Assembly: GCA_964586455.1 (NCBI GenBank)
Contig: CAZPHV010000003.1
Coordinates: 62,001-126,000, forward strand
DNA length: 64,000 nt
Reading direction: 5' to 3'
Origin: Aquimonas sp964586455
Lineage (GTDB): Bacteria; Pseudomonadota; Gammaproteobacteria; Xanthomonadales; Xanthomonadaceae
Part shown: positions 37,578 to 48,900 of the stretch, in pieces
Numbering within the stretch: position 1 is the first letter of the stretch
Layout: the number at the start of each line of letters is the position of its first letter
The notes under the pieces: model-generated
What the model was told of the DNA's origin: nothing
Database searches by the model: none
What the model saw: only the letters and a program-made list of their open reading frames with translations
Translations under genes and position numbers: made by a program

Positions 37578-40094
37578 ATGAACTCCAGCCCTGTCACCAA
37601 AGAACCCCTTCTGATGCGTCTACTCGGCCGCCTGCTGCAGCCCTGGGTAGCCATCCGACGCGAGCCCTCAACGCCGATCGAGCAGCTGCTGCTTCCGGAG
37701 CTGCCGGTCTGTTATGTGGTCGAGCGTTACGGGCTGTCGAACACGGCCATCCTCGCGCGCGCCTGCAGCGAGGCCGGGCTGCCCTCGCCGCTGCTGCCAA
37801 TCGGCGAGCACGCCGCGTTCGGTGATGAGCGCGCAATGGTGGCGCTGTCGCGCCGGCAGAGCACCTGGTTCGGGCGACCGCGTTCGCGTACGCATTCGGC
37901 CAGCCTCGCACGCCTGGTGGAAGCGTTGGAGGCGCATCCTGATCTCGACGTTCAGATCGTCCCCGTCTCGATTTTTGTCGGGCGTGCGCCGGACCGAGAG
38001 AGCGGCTGGTTCCGCGTGCTCTTTTCCGAGAACTGGGCCATGGTGGGCCGCTTCCGGCGCATGCTCTCGGTTCTGCTGAACGGCCGCGGCACCATCGTGC
38101 AGTTCGCACCCGCCGTGTCACTGCGCGAGGCGCTGTCGGAAGGCCTGTCGCGGGAGCGCACCGTTCGCAAGGTATCCCGGGTGCTGCGCGTGCATTTCCG
38201 CCGCGTGCGGACGGCCGTGATCGGGCCCGATCTGTCGCACAAGCGCACCTTGGTTGACGCGGTGATTTCGGCCGAGAGCGTCAGTGCCGCGATCGCCGAC
38301 CAGGCCCGACGCGACGGCATCAGCCTCGACCAGGCCCGCGGCAAGGCGCGACGCTACGCGCTGGAGGTTGCCGCCGACTACTCGCATCCGGCGGTGCGCT
38401 CGGCTTCGTTCATCCTCAAACCGTTCTGGAACAAGCTCTACGACGGTGTGACGATGCATCACTTCGAGTCCTTGAAGCAGGTCGCGCCCGGGCATGAGGT
38501 GATCTACGTACCCAGCCACCGCAGCCATATCGACTACCTGCTGCTGTCGTATCTGCTTTACGTCAACGGCATCGTGCCACCGCACATCGCCGCAGGCGTG
38601 AACCTGAACCTGCCGGTCGTGGGGCCGATTCTGCGCCGCGGCGGAGCTTTTTTCCTGCGCCGCAGCTTCAAGGCCAACCCGCTGTATTCCGCGGTATTCA
38701 GCGAGTACGTCGCCAGCCTGATCACCCGTGGCGTGTCGATCGAGTACTTCATCGAAGGCGGTCGCTCGCGCACCGGTCGGCTGCTGCAGCCGAAGGCCGG
38801 CATGCTGGTGATGACCCTGCGCGCATTTCTGCGCCAGCCGCGCCGACCGGTCGTGTTCCAGCCGGTCTACATCGGCTATGAGAAGGTGATGGAGGGCAAG
38901 AGCTATATCGCCGAGCTCTCTGGTGCGCCCAAGCAGAAGGAATCGCTGTTCGGCCTGCTGCGCGCGTTCGGCAATGTACTGCGCAAGCGCTACGGCAAGG
39001 TCTCGGTCAACTTCGGTCAGCCGATTTTCCTCGATCAGGTGCTCGACGAGCATGACGCCGACTGGCGGCGCTTCGAAAGCAGCCCGGATGAAAAACCGCA
39101 GTGGTTGAATCGTGCGGTCGATGACCTTTCGACCCGGATCCAGCGCCATATCAATCAGGCCGCCGACGTGAACCCGGTGAATCTGCTGGCGCTGAGCCTG
39201 CTGGCCACGCCCAAGCACGCGATGGCCGAAACCGACCTGCTTAGTGCGCTGGATCTGCTGAAGGCCCTGCTGCAGCATTCGCCGTATTCCGATCGGATGA
39301 CCGTCACAGCGCTGACGCCGTCCGAGATCGTGGCCTACGGCGAGTCGGTGCAGGTGCTGGAGCGCATCAAGCATCCGCTGGGCGACGTGATGCGGTTCCC
39401 CTCGGAACTGGCCGTGCTGCAGACCTACTACCGCAACAATGTGGTGCACCTGTTTGCGGCGGCGTCATGGGTGGCGTGCTGCTTCCAGAACAACCGCCGC
39501 ATGAGCCGCTCGGCCGTGGTTCGACTGGGCCGGCTGCTGTATCCCTTCGTGCAGGAGGAGCTGTTTCTGCCGTGGACGGCGGAAGAGTTCGGTCAGCGCA
39601 TTGAAGCCACCATCGAGTTGCTGCTCCAGCGCGGACTGTTCACCCTGGATGAAACCGGCGCGCTGCAGCGGGGCCCCGGCCAGACCGACGAGGTCTTCCA
39701 GCTGCGCATCGTTGCCCACAGCCTGCAGCAGGCCTTTGAGCGCTATTACATCGCGATCGCGGTGCTGGTGAAGAACGGTTCGGGCACCCTGTCCACCGGC
39801 GAGCTCGAGAACTTCTGCCAGCTCACTGCACAGCGCCTTTCCCTGCTGTACTCGCAGGCCGCGCCGGAGTTCTTCGATCGCGCCCTGTTCCGCGGCTTCA
39901 TCGGCAAGCTGCGCGAGCTCGGGCTGATCCGGCTCGATGCCAACAGCAAGCTGGTCTACGACGAGCGGCTTGAAGCCTGGGGCAAGGATGCGCGCCTGAT
40001 CCTGTCGCGCGAGCTCCGCCATTCGATTCTGAAGATCACGCCCGAAGTGGCGCGCGAGGTCACCGCGGAGGCGGCACCCGTCGAATCCGACTGA
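37578..40094 (+). CDS. plsB: Glycerol-3-phosphate 1-O-acyltransferase
   Basis: Membrane-bound first enzyme of phospholipid synthesis, 838 residues. Acyltransferase motifs are intact: VPSHRSHIDYLLLSYLL (HX4D), GAFFLRRSF, YFIEGGRSRTGRLLQPK and VFQPVYIGYEKVMEG. The long N- and C-terminal regions are usual for PlsB. No close partner gene. Confidence 0.95.
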   Translation: MNSSPVTKEPLLMRLLGRLLQPWVAIRREPSTPIEQLLLPELPVCYVVERYGLSNTAILARACSEAGLPSPLLPIGEHAAFGDERAMVALSRRQSTWFGRPRSRTHSASLARLVEALEAHPDLDVQIVPVSIFVGRAPDRESGWFRVLFSENWAMVGRFRRMLSVLLNGRGTIVQFAPAVSLREALSEGLSRERTVRKVSRVLRVHFRRVRTAVIGPDLSHKRTLVDAVISAESVSAAIADQARRDGISLDQARGKARRYALEVAADYSHPAVRSASFILKPFWNKLYDGVTMHHFESLKQVAPGHEVIYVPSHRSHIDYLLLSYLLYVNGIVPPHIAAGVNLNLPVVGPILRRGGAFFLRRSFKANPLYSAVFSEYVASLITRGVSIEYFIEGGRSRTGRLLQPKAGMLVMTLRAFLRQPRRPVVFQPVYIGYEKVMEGKSYIAELSGAPKQKESLFGLLRAFGNVLRKRYGKVSVNFGQPIFLDQVLDEHDADWRRFESSPDEKPQWLNRAVDDLSTRIQRHINQAADVNPVNLLALSLLATPKHAMAETDLLSALDLLKALLQHSPYSDRMTVTALTPSEIVAYGESVQVLERIKHPLGDVMRFPSELAVLQTYYRNNVVHLFAAASWVACCFQNNRRMSRSAVVRLGRLLYPFVQEELFLPWTAEEFGQRIEATIELLLQRGLFTLDETGALQRGPGQTDEVFQLRIVAHSLQQAFERYYIAIAVLVKNGSGTLSTGELENFCQLTAQRLSLLYSQAAPEFFDRALFRGFIGKLRELGLIRLDANSKLVYDERLEAWGKDARLILSRELRHSILKITPEVAREVTAEAAPVESD

Positions 40095-40264
40095 GTGGGG
40101 TTCTGGGCTCGCGCTGCACAGCCCAGACAGAGAGGACGCATCGCGGATGCACCGCGCGGGGTGTCCCGTCTCGCTCACTCTTTGGCCGGGGGTGGCATCG
40201 AGCTCGGCATGCATCTTCGCGCGCGTGGCCGAGTCATTGCCGCGTACTGCGCTCCGCTGTCCGC

Positions 40265-41569
40265 TTACCGCGTTTCCGGCAGGAGTAATGCGTCGAAGGC
40301 CCGCGGATTGCCCTGATGCTCGGCTGGCTCGATGCCCAGCAGCCGGCACAGCAGGGCATACACATCGACCGAATGCACGCGCTCAACCCGCGCGCCGGGC
40401 AGGAAGGCCGGGCCGTGGGCGATAAACAGTGCCTGCATTTCCGGCAGGGTCGGGTCGTAGCCGTGACCACCGAGCTTGCGCCTGCGCCCGGGCATGTCGA
40501 GCACGCGGCGGGTCGCGATGATGAAAGGGGGTTCGGCCTGACAGGTGATTGCGGGTACTCGCGGATGCTCGCCGAAGTGCCAGTGGGCGGGAAACTCGCC
40601 GGGGCGGAAGCACTGCATATGGGCGTGCTCCCGCAGCAGCGCGGCTTCAACCTCGGCACGACGCCCCCGGCGCGGCTGGACACCGGCGGACGCACCGAAA
40701 CTCACCAGTTCGAAGGACTTCGGATCGAGCAACGCGTCCAGCAGGATCGGCTGTTCTTCGTCGATCGAAACCATGCCATGGTCGGACACGATCAGCAGGT
40801 GGATCCGCCCCGCCCAGCCGGCGCGCTCGATCCCGGCGAGAAGTTCAGTGACTGACTGATCGACCGCGCGCACGGCACGTCGCAGTGCCGCCGAGTCGGG
40901 CCCCGTATCGTGGCCGATGCTGTCCACCTGCTCGAAGTAGAGCGTCATGAAATCGGGTCGGCTCGATTCCGGTCGCGCCAGCCAGTCCAGCACCTGCTGC
41001 ACGCGGCGGGCGCTGCCCAGGCTGCCGTCGTAGGGCAGCCACTCATCCGGATAGCGCCCCTGCACATCCGCCTCGGAACCCGGCCAGAACAGGGTTGCGC
41101 TGCGCAGGCCGTGGCGCTGAGCGGTGATCCAGATCGGCTCGCCGCCCCACCAGCGTCCATCGCCAACCGCCGCACGCAGGTGCATCGCAAAGCTGCCCAG
41201 TGCCGGGTCGCGCATGCTGTTGTTGATGATGCCGTGGCGATCCGGGTGTAGTCCGGTCACGAGGGTGTAGTGGTTGGGAAACGTCAGCGAGGGGTAGGAC
41301 GGCTGCATGACCTCGGCGAAGCCGCCCGATTCGGCCAGCGCGCGCAGGCCGCGTGCTTCGGGCAGCGCCAGATAATCGGGTCGAAAGCCATCGATGCCGA
41401 TCAGCAGCACTGGCGTCGGTCGCGGCTGGGCCGGGGCGCCGTCGGGCAAACGCGTCGCGCAGGCGGACAGCAGCAGTGCGACCAGCAACGCGAACGGCAG
41501 CAGCGAGGCACGGGCGACGCTGTGCAACACCGCGCCGCTGCGGCTGCGAGTGGGAAAGTGAGCAGACAT
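40265..41569 (-). CDS. Alkaline-phosphatase-superfamily nucleotide pyrophosphatase/phosphodiesterase, lipoprotein
   Basis: About 434 residues. Lipoprotein signal ending LLLSACATRL. LLIGIDGFRPDYL and SLTFPNHYTLVTGLHPDRHG give metal Asp and the catalytic Thr (in SLTFPNHY); IVSDHGM and the final GHGYDP add metal ligands. This is the NPP/autotaxin-type phosphodiesterase pattern. It likely hydrolyses nucleotides or phosphodiesters in the periplasm. ATG at 41569 chosen; the frame opens 17 codons earlier. Confidence 0.85.
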   Translation of the reverse strand: MSAHFPTRSRSGAVLHSVARASLLPFALLVALLLSACATRLPDGAPAQPRPTPVLLIGIDGFRPDYLALPEARGLRALAESGGFAEVMQPSYPSLTFPNHYTLVTGLHPDRHGIINNSMRDPALGSFAMHLRAAVGDGRWWGGEPIWITAQRHGLRSATLFWPGSEADVQGRYPDEWLPYDGSLGSARRVQQVLDWLARPESSRPDFMTLYFEQVDSIGHDTGPDSAALRRAVRAVDQSVTELLAGIERAGWAGRIHLLIVSDHGMVSIDEEQPILLDALLDPKSFELVSFGASAGVQPRRGRRAEVEAALLREHAHMQCFRPGEFPAHWHFGEHPRVPAITCQAEPPFIIATRRVLDMPGRRRKLGGHGYDPTLPEMQALFIAHGPAFLPGARVERVHSVDVYALLCRLLGIEPAEHQGNPRAFDALLLPETR

Positions 41570-41658
41570 CTGCAGGAGTATGGCTGCCGCCAGTAACGGC
41601 GGTGAACCCCCGTTGGTCATCGTTCCCGGCGGAAGACTGCGCCGGGAAGCGCGCCGTT

Positions 41659-43854
41659 TCAGTTGACAGGCCGCAGCTGCGGACGCAGCCAGCGCTGTCC
41701 GTCGCCGGTCAGCCAGGCTTCGATTTCGGAGGCCGGCATCGGCCGCGCGTAGAAGTACCCCTGCGCGACCGGGCAGCCGGATTCCAGCAGGAACTGGTGC
41801 TGCTCCAGGGTCTCGACGCCTTCGGCGACGACGTTCTGGCCGAGGCTGCGGCCAATGCCGATGACTGCACTGGCCAGTGCACGGTCGCCGGCGTCGGTCT
41901 CGATATCGCGCACGAAACTGCGATCGAGCTTGAGCTCGTCCACGGGCAGACGTTTCAGGTAGGACAGGCTTGAGTAGCCGGTGCCGAAGTCATCGACCGA
42001 CAAATGCACCCCAAGCCGATTCAGACTGTCGAGATCGGCGCGAACGCGCGGCTCGTCAATCAGCATCAATCGCTCGGTGATTTCCAGCGTGAGCGCGTTC
42101 GGTGGCAGCCGATGGCGCTGCAGCACAAGCCGTACGTGCGCAGGCACGTCGTCCTGCCGGAAGCGCTGCGCCGACAGGTTCACCGCTACTGCAGGAATGG
42201 GCAGGCCCTTGGATTGCCACTCGGCCAGCTGCGCGCAGGCGCGTTCCAGCACCCAGGCGTCCAGCGCATTGATCAGCCCGCAGTCCTCGGCCAGTGGGAT
42301 GAATTGATCGGGCGGAACCCGGCCCAACTCCGGATGCGTCCAGCGCACAAGAGCTTCGACGCCGGCCAAGCCTGGGCGGCCGAGCAGCACCTTCGGCTGG
42401 TAGTGCAGCTCCAGCGCCTCGCGGCTCATGGCCTGGCGCAGTGCGCTCTCCATCTGCATGCGCCAGCGCGCGTTCTCGTTCATCGAAGCCAGAAAAAAGC
42501 GCACGCAGCCGCGACCATCGCGCTTGGCCTCGTACATCGCGATGTCGGCGTTGCGCATCAGGGTTTCGAAATCGCGGGCGTCATCGGGGAACTGGCTGAT
42601 CCCCATGCTGACGCTGGGCATCAGCACCTGGCCGCCGATCTCCAGCCGCTGCGCCACCGCACGCAGGGCCTTCTCGGCGGCGACCGCGCTTTCGTTGGCG
42701 TCACTGTCGGGGAACAGGATCACGAACTCATCGCCGCCGAAGCGGCTGATCGTGTCCGAATCTCGCAGGGTGCGGCGCAGACGCTGACCGACCTCGCGCA
42801 GCAGCTCGTCGCCGGCGGCATGACCCAGCGAGTCGTTGATGTTCTTGAACCGATCAATATCCAGAACAGCCAGGCTGAGCTTGCGGTTGTCGCGTGCGGC
42901 CTGCTGCAGGGCCATGCGCGCGCGGTCCTTCAGCAAGGCCCGATTGGGCAGGCCGGTCTGCGGATCAAAAAAAGCGAGGCGCTCGATTTCCGCCTGGTTG
43001 TCATCGTGCTGCAGGGCGACCCGACACAGCTGGATGCAGGCATCCACCATGCGTCGATGGAACCTGCTGGGCCCCCGCGGCTCGCGGTAGTAGAAGGCAA
43101 ACGTCGCAATGACCTTGCCCTCGCGCCCCATGACCGGTGTCGACCAGCAGGCCCTCAATCCGAGTGGAAGCGCCAGATGCTTGAACGGCGCCCACAGCGG
43201 GTCGGTGTCGATGTCTTGAACCTCGACCTCTTCGCCACGAAAAGCCGCGGTGCCGCAGGAGCCCGAGATTGGGCCGGTCGACAAACCATCGAGCGCAGCC
43301 GAGTAGGAAATCGGCAGGCTGGGTGAGGCCAGCGGTCGGAGTTTATTGTCGCGGTCGATGCGCAGCACCGAGCACACGACCTCCGGAGCCAGCGCTTCTG
43401 TTTGCCGACATAGCAGATCGAGCACGGCACGCAGTGGGCGACCCAGGGCTACTGATTCGAGTACGTCACGCTGCAGCAGGTTGACTGCGGCTTCCTGCTG
43501 GCGATCCAGCAACGGGAAGGTCAGACCGACCACGGCGTTCAGGATGGGGTGCAGGCACAGGCGCAGTTCGATGGCGTCGAGCTTGCCCTCGCGGCCGTTC
43601 AGCGCAGCCGGTGCAAGCAGGGCCGTCGGACTGTTCTCCATGCCGGCCAGCAGGCGCTGCCAGCGCGCAGGGTCGAGGTCTGAGACCAGCTCGACAACGG
43701 TGCTCGGCTGTCGCTCGCCGAGGCGCTCGCGCAGGGCCGAGTTCATTCCGAGAAGTCGGCCCTGCGGGTCGGCCAGAAAGGCCCCGACCGAAGTGCCTTC
43801 GAACAGGTCGATGCCGACGCCCACGTTACTTTTCTGGCCGACAGCCCGGCTCAT
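41659..43854 (-). CDS. GAF-GGDEF-EAL signalling protein
   Basis: 731 residues, soluble. An N-terminal PAS-like region (about 15-120), GAF-like region (about 125-280), then GGDEF (SRFGGDEFVILF) and EAL (GVEALVRWTHP; VDDFGTGYSSLSYLK) domains with intact signature residues. It may both make and degrade cyclic di-GMP. Input is probably a small ligand at the GAF domain. Stand-alone gene, divergent from the TetR regulator. Confidence 0.92.
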   Translation of the reverse strand: MSRAVGQKSNVGVGIDLFEGTSVGAFLADPQGRLLGMNSALRERLGERQPSTVVELVSDLDPARWQRLLAGMENSPTALLAPAALNGREGKLDAIELRLCLHPILNAVVGLTFPLLDRQQEAAVNLLQRDVLESVALGRPLRAVLDLLCRQTEALAPEVVCSVLRIDRDNKLRPLASPSLPISYSAALDGLSTGPISGSCGTAAFRGEEVEVQDIDTDPLWAPFKHLALPLGLRACWSTPVMGREGKVIATFAFYYREPRGPSRFHRRMVDACIQLCRVALQHDDNQAEIERLAFFDPQTGLPNRALLKDRARMALQQAARDNRKLSLAVLDIDRFKNINDSLGHAAGDELLREVGQRLRRTLRDSDTISRFGGDEFVILFPDSDANESAVAAEKALRAVAQRLEIGGQVLMPSVSMGISQFPDDARDFETLMRNADIAMYEAKRDGRGCVRFFLASMNENARWRMQMESALRQAMSREALELHYQPKVLLGRPGLAGVEALVRWTHPELGRVPPDQFIPLAEDCGLINALDAWVLERACAQLAEWQSKGLPIPAVAVNLSAQRFRQDDVPAHVRLVLQRHRLPPNALTLEITERLMLIDEPRVRADLDSLNRLGVHLSVDDFGTGYSSLSYLKRLPVDELKLDRSFVRDIETDAGDRALASAVIGIGRSLGQNVVAEGVETLEQHQFLLESGCPVAQGYFYARPMPASEIEAWLTGDGQRWLRPQLRPVN

Positions 43855-44062
43855 CGCAGTCGCCTTTTCAGGTCATCCGAATTGAAGACGTTCAAACGCG
43901 CGCTTGCGCCCGATGCGTAGCGCCTCGTGGGAGATGAAAGCGTCGACAGATGCGCGCGCCCCAGATTTTCGCATTGCAAGCGCCATGCCTTGGCCCGCGT
44001 CGGAGGCTTGGCACCAAGATAAATGAAATCTGAACAAAAGAAGCGCGCGGCGCGCGTTTCTA

Positions 44063-44078
44063 TACAAAACGTTCTGTA
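44063..44078. promoter_or_regulatory. Imperfect 16-bp palindrome, likely TetR operator
   Basis: TACAAAACGTTCTGTA differs from its own reverse complement at only two positions and lies 14 bases before the TetR start. Its size and place fit autoregulation of the tetR-RND operon. Confidence 0.6.
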
Positions 44079-44091
44079 AAGTTCCGCCGCC

Positions 44092-44685
44092 ATGACCCGA
44101 CCCCCCAAAGCCCGACAGCGCGTCCTCGACGCCGCCCGCCGAATCGTCGAAGCGCGCGGCGCCGGCCACTTGACCTTCGATGAGCTGGCGCGCGAAAGCG
44201 GCGTCACCCGCGGCGGCATCACCTACCACTTCCCGACCAAGGAAGACCTGCTGCGCGGCCTGATCGAGGCCGATGTCGAGCAGTGGGAGTCAGCCTCGCT
44301 GCCGCCCGAGGACCTGCCGGAAACCTGCCGCTGCCCGCGCACGGCCGCCGCGCTAGGCCAGTTGCGCTGCCACCTCAGCGAGGACGAGGGCCACAAGCGC
44401 TTCGTCAGCGGCATGCTGAGCGCCGGCATGGTCGACGCCAGCCTGCTCGACCCGGTGCGCGCCGCGCAGGCCCGTGATTTCGCCGAGTGGACCTGGGACG
44501 ACGCGGATCTGCGTCGTTACCTGCTGTTGGCGGCCGCCGAAGGGCTGTTCTGGCAGGACATCTTCAACCTCAACCCGGTGCCCGCCGAAGCGCGCAAGCG
44601 TCTGAAGGTGCTGATCGAGCGTCTGCTGCTCGATTGGGCCGCCGGTGTCGAAATTCCGACTCCCCCGCACGACCACAGGGCGTGA
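44092..44685 (+). CDS. TetR-family transcriptional regulator of the adjacent efflux operon
   Basis: 197 residues. HTH in TFDELARESGVTRGGITYHF; the ligand-binding domain follows. It is 51 bases upstream of the efflux adaptor and transcribed with it, so it most likely represses the RND operon and is released by a pump substrate. Confidence 0.88.
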   Translation: MTRPPKARQRVLDAARRIVEARGAGHLTFDELARESGVTRGGITYHFPTKEDLLRGLIEADVEQWESASLPPEDLPETCRCPRTAAALGQLRCHLSEDEGHKRFVSGMLSAGMVDASLLDPVRAAQARDFAEWTWDDADLRRYLLLAAAEGLFWQDIFNLNPVPAEARKRLKVLIERLLLDWAAGVEIPTPPHDHRA

Positions 44686-44736
44686 CCTTCGCCCTGAGCT
44701 CGGCTCCCTTCCTTTCCCTTCCTCCCAGGTATTCCC

Positions 44737-45942
44737 GTGAGATCGAACCCCCTCCCCACGGCCGCGAGGCGGCCCGTTTCACATGCGCTGAGTCCGCTCC
44801 TGTTGGCCCTGTTGCTGGGCGCCCTGTTGGCTGCCTGTTCCGAACCGCCGCCCCAGGAGATGCCGCCACAGGGCGTGTCGGTGGCGCGCGTCGAGACCCG
44901 CGAGATCAGCGATCGCGACGTGTTGGTGGGCCGCATCGAGGCGGTTGACTCCGTCGAGATTCGCCCGCGCGTCGGCGGCCACCTGCGCGAGATCCACTTC
45001 GAAGAGGGCCAGATCGTCCAGGCGGGCGCTGCGTTGTTCAGCATTGATGATCGCGAGTACTCGGCTGCAGTTACTGCGGCCCGTGCTGAAGTCGCGCGCG
45101 CCGACAGTCGCGTCACGCTTGCCCGCGAAGAGCAGCGCCGCAGCGAGGCCTTGATCGAAGCGCGCGCGGTCTCGCAGGGCGAGCTGGAGATCCGTCAGGC
45201 CGAGCTGCGCCAGGCCGAAGCCGATCTGGCGGCGGCCCGCGCGCGGCTGGCGCAGTCCGACCTGCAGTTGAGCTTCACCCGCATCAGCAGCCCGATCGAA
45301 GGCCGCGTGTCGGCGGCGCGGCTGCGCCCCGGCAATCTGGTCAGTGCCGGCGAGCCGGTGCTGACGACGGTGGTCTCGGTCGATCCGATCCGAGTCGCCT
45401 TCGATGCCGACGAGCGCGCCCTGCTGCGCTATCGCGGCAACGGCACCGACCCGGCCAAGGCGAAACTCGCGGTCGACATCGGCAATGCCGGCCGCTTCGA
45501 ATTCGAAGGCCGGCTCGACTTCATCGACAACGCGCTGGATCCGCGCACCGGTACCGTGCGCATGCGCGGCGTGCTGCCCAATCCCGACGGCAAATTGATT
45601 CCGGGCCTGTCAGCGCGCGTGCGCCTGGACAGCGGCAGCGCGCGCTCGGCCCTGCTGGTGCACGAGCAGGCCCTGCTGAGCGACCAGGACCGCAAGTACG
45701 TCTGGGTGCTGGGCGAGGGCGATACCGCGCAGCGCAAGGATGTGCAGGTCGGGCCCAGCATCGATGGCCTGCGGGTGATCGAATCCGGCCTGCTTGAGAC
45801 CGATCGCGTGGTGGTCAACGGTGTGCGCAAGATCTTCTTCCCCGGCCAGCCGCTGGCGCCGGTTGATGTGCCGATGAACGATCCGCTGCAGGCCTCCGCC
45901 CAGGCCGCCGCCGCGCCTGCTGCGCCCGCCCAGGAGGGCTGA
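44737..45942 (+). CDS. RND efflux periplasmic adaptor (MFP) lipoprotein
   Basis: 401 residues. Lipobox ALLAACSEPP. Lipoyl half-motifs VEIRPRVGGHLREIHFEEGQ and QLSFTRISSPIEGRVSAARL bracket a coiled-coil hairpin rich in Ala/Glu/Arg; beta-barrel and membrane-proximal domains follow. Closest to MexA/AcrA type. GTG start at 44737. Five bases separate it from the pump gene. Confidence 0.92.
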   Translation: MRSNPLPTAARRPVSHALSPLLLALLLGALLAACSEPPPQEMPPQGVSVARVETREISDRDVLVGRIEAVDSVEIRPRVGGHLREIHFEEGQIVQAGAALFSIDDREYSAAVTAARAEVARADSRVTLAREEQRRSEALIEARAVSQGELEIRQAELRQAEADLAAARARLAQSDLQLSFTRISSPIEGRVSAARLRPGNLVSAGEPVLTTVVSVDPIRVAFDADERALLRYRGNGTDPAKAKLAVDIGNAGRFEFEGRLDFIDNALDPRTGTVRMRGVLPNPDGKLIPGLSARVRLDSGSARSALLVHEQALLSDQDRKYVWVLGEGDTAQRKDVQVGPSIDGLRVIESGLLETDRVVVNGVRKIFFPGQPLAPVDVPMNDPLQASAQAAAAPAAPAQEG

Positions 45943-45947
45943 CCGCC

Positions 45948-48900
45948 GTGGCGCATTCCGACTTTTCCAAGATATTCGTCGATCGCCCGATCCTGGCCGC
46001 GGTGCTGTCCGCACTGGTGTTCATGGCCGGCCTGATCGCCCTGCCCAACCTGCCGATCAGCGAATACCCCGACGTGGTGCCGCCCTCGGTGCAGGTCACT
46101 GCGATCTACCCCGGCGCCAATCCGAAGACCATTGCCGACACCGTGGCCGCCCCGCTTGAAGAAGCCGTCAATGGCGTCGAGCGGATGATCTACATGAAGT
46201 CGGTGGCGGCCTCCGACGGCACCATGATCCTCACCGTCACCTTCGCCCAGGGCACCGACATTGACCTCGCCGCGGTGCAGGTGCAGAACCGCGTGGCGCA
46301 AGCCCTGCCGCGTCTGCCCGAGGCGGTGCGTCAGCTGGGTGTGACCACGGCCAAGGCCTCGCCCAACATCACCATGGTGGTGCACCTGACCTCGCCGGAT
46401 AAGCGCTACGACGCGCTGTATCTGTCGAACTTTGCCAACCTGCGGGTCAAGGACGAACTGGCCCGGCTGAATGGCGTCGGCCAGGCCCTGGCCTTCGGCG
46501 CCGGTAACTACGCGATGCGGATCTGGCTCGACCCGGATGCCGCCGCCGCGCGCAACATCACCGCCGGCGACGTGCTGAATGCCGTTCGCGAGCAGAACCA
46601 GCAGGTCTCGGCCGGCGCCATTGGCGCTGCGCCGATGCCGAATGGCTCAGGCGTGCAGCTGTCGATCAACGCACAGGGTCGGCTGGATTCACCGGAAGCC
46701 TTCGGTGACATCATCCTGCGCGCCGAAGGCGGCGCTTTCACCCGTCTGCGCGATGTCGCCCGCATCGAGTTGGGCTCCAGCAGCTATGCGCTGCGCTCGC
46801 TGCTGGACGGTCAGGACGCCGCGGCGGTGGTGATCTTCGAGGCCCCCGGCGCCAACTCGATCGCGCTGTCGGACGCGGTGCGCGAAAAGATGGGTGAGCT
46901 CGCCGCGACCTTCCCCGAGGGCGTGGACTGGAGCGTCGAATACGACCCGACCGTGTTCGTGCGCGCCTCGATCGACTCGGTCATCACCACCCTGCTGGAA
47001 GCGATCGCGCTGGTGGTGATCGTGGTAGTGATTTTCCTGCAGACCTGGCGCGCTTCGCTGATTCCGCTGTTGGCGGTGCCGGTGTCGATCGTCGGCACCT
47101 TTGCGGTGCTGTGGCTGCTGGGCTTCTCGATCAATGTGCTGACTCTGTTCGGCCTGGTGCTGGCGATCGGCATCGTGGTCGACGATGCGATCGTGGTGGT
47201 CGAGAACGTCGAGCGTCACATCGAGGACGGTCTGAGCCCGCGCGACGCCGCCCACAAGGCCATGAGCGAAGTCTCGGGGCCGATCATCGCGATCACCCTG
47301 GTGCTGGCATCGGTGTTCGTGCCGCTGGCCTTTCTGGAGGGCGTCAGCGGCCAGTTCTATCGCCAGTTCGCGGTCACGATTGCAGCTTCGGTGCTGATCT
47401 CCGGATTCAACTCGCTGACCCTGTCGCCGGCGCTGGCGGCGGTGTTGCTGCAGCCGCACGGCGCTAGGAAGGACACACTCGGTCGCTTCATCGAGCGTGT
47501 GTTCGGGCGCTTCTTCGGTGCCTTCAATCGCGTGTTCAAGCGCGGTAGCGATCGCTACTCCGGCCGCATGGGCAGCGTGATCAAGCGCACCCCGCGTCTG
47601 CTAGCCCTGTATGCGGTGCTGCTGGTGGTGACGGTGTTCGCCTTCCGCAGCATCCCGGTCGGCTTCATTCCGACCCAGGACAAACAGTATCTGTTCGCCG
47701 GCGTGTTCCTGCCGGAGGGCGCCACCCTCGACCGCACCGATGCAGTGATGCGGCGAATGGGGGATATCGCCCTGGCTACGCCTGGGGTGGAGAACGCGGT
47801 GCAGTTCCCAGGCCTGAACGCCTTCCACTTCGTCAACACGCCAAACTTCGGCGTGATGTTCATCGGCCTCGAGCCCTCGAAAGGCCGCGCGCTGGAGGCG
47901 GCCGATATCGCTACCCGGCTGAACATCGCGTTTAGCGAGATCCAGGACGGCATCGCGTTTGCAGCCCTGCCGCCGCCGGTGATGGGCCTGGGCAATGCGG
48001 CTGGTGTCGAAGCCTTCGTGCAGGACCGCGGTGGACTCGGCTACGGCGAGCTGAACGCGCAGACCCAAGCCCTGGTCGGGGCCATGCGGCAGACGCCCGG
48101 CTTTGATCCTTTCACCGTGCTGAGCTCGTTCCAGTCGAACGTGCCCCAGCTGGACGCGCAGATCGACCGCAACCGCATCAAGGAACAAGGCCTGCAGCTG
48201 AATGATGTCTACGAGGCTCTGCAGGTGTATCTGGGCTCGGCCTACATCAACGACTTCAACCTGTTCGGGCGCACCTACAGCGTGTACGCACAGGCGGACT
48301 TCGAGTTCCGCGACGACAGCGGCGACATCGACCGTCTACGCGCCCGCAATGCCAGCGGCGAAATGGTGCCGCTGGGCAGCGTGGTCGAGTTCAAGCCGAG
48401 CTTCGGGCCCGATCCCGTGATCCGCTACAACGGCTATCCGGCGGCGGATTTTTCCGGTGGCATCAACCCGGCGATGATGTCGTCCACCGAGGCGGTGGCA
48501 GCGGTGTCGGGCTTGGCGCAGCAGGTGCTGCCGCGGGGCATGAACGTCGAGTGGACCGGCCTGACTTACCAGGAGGTCAACCAGGGCAACCTCGGCCTGC
48601 TGGTGTTCCCGCTCTGTGTACTGCTGGTCTACATGGTGCTGGCGGCGCTGTACGAGAGCTGGAGCCTGCCGCTGGCGGTGATCCTGATCGTGCCGATGTG
48701 TCTGCTGTCGGCGCTGGGTGGCGTGTGGCTGGTGAACTTCATGCACGGCATGAGCCTCGCAATCTCACCGCCGACCTACCCACCGAGCTTTCTTGACAAC
48801 AACATCTTCACCCAGATCGGCCTGGTGGTTCTGATGGGCCTGGCCTGCAAGAACGCGATCCTGATCGTCGAGTTCGCGCGTGATCTGGAGGAACAGGGCC

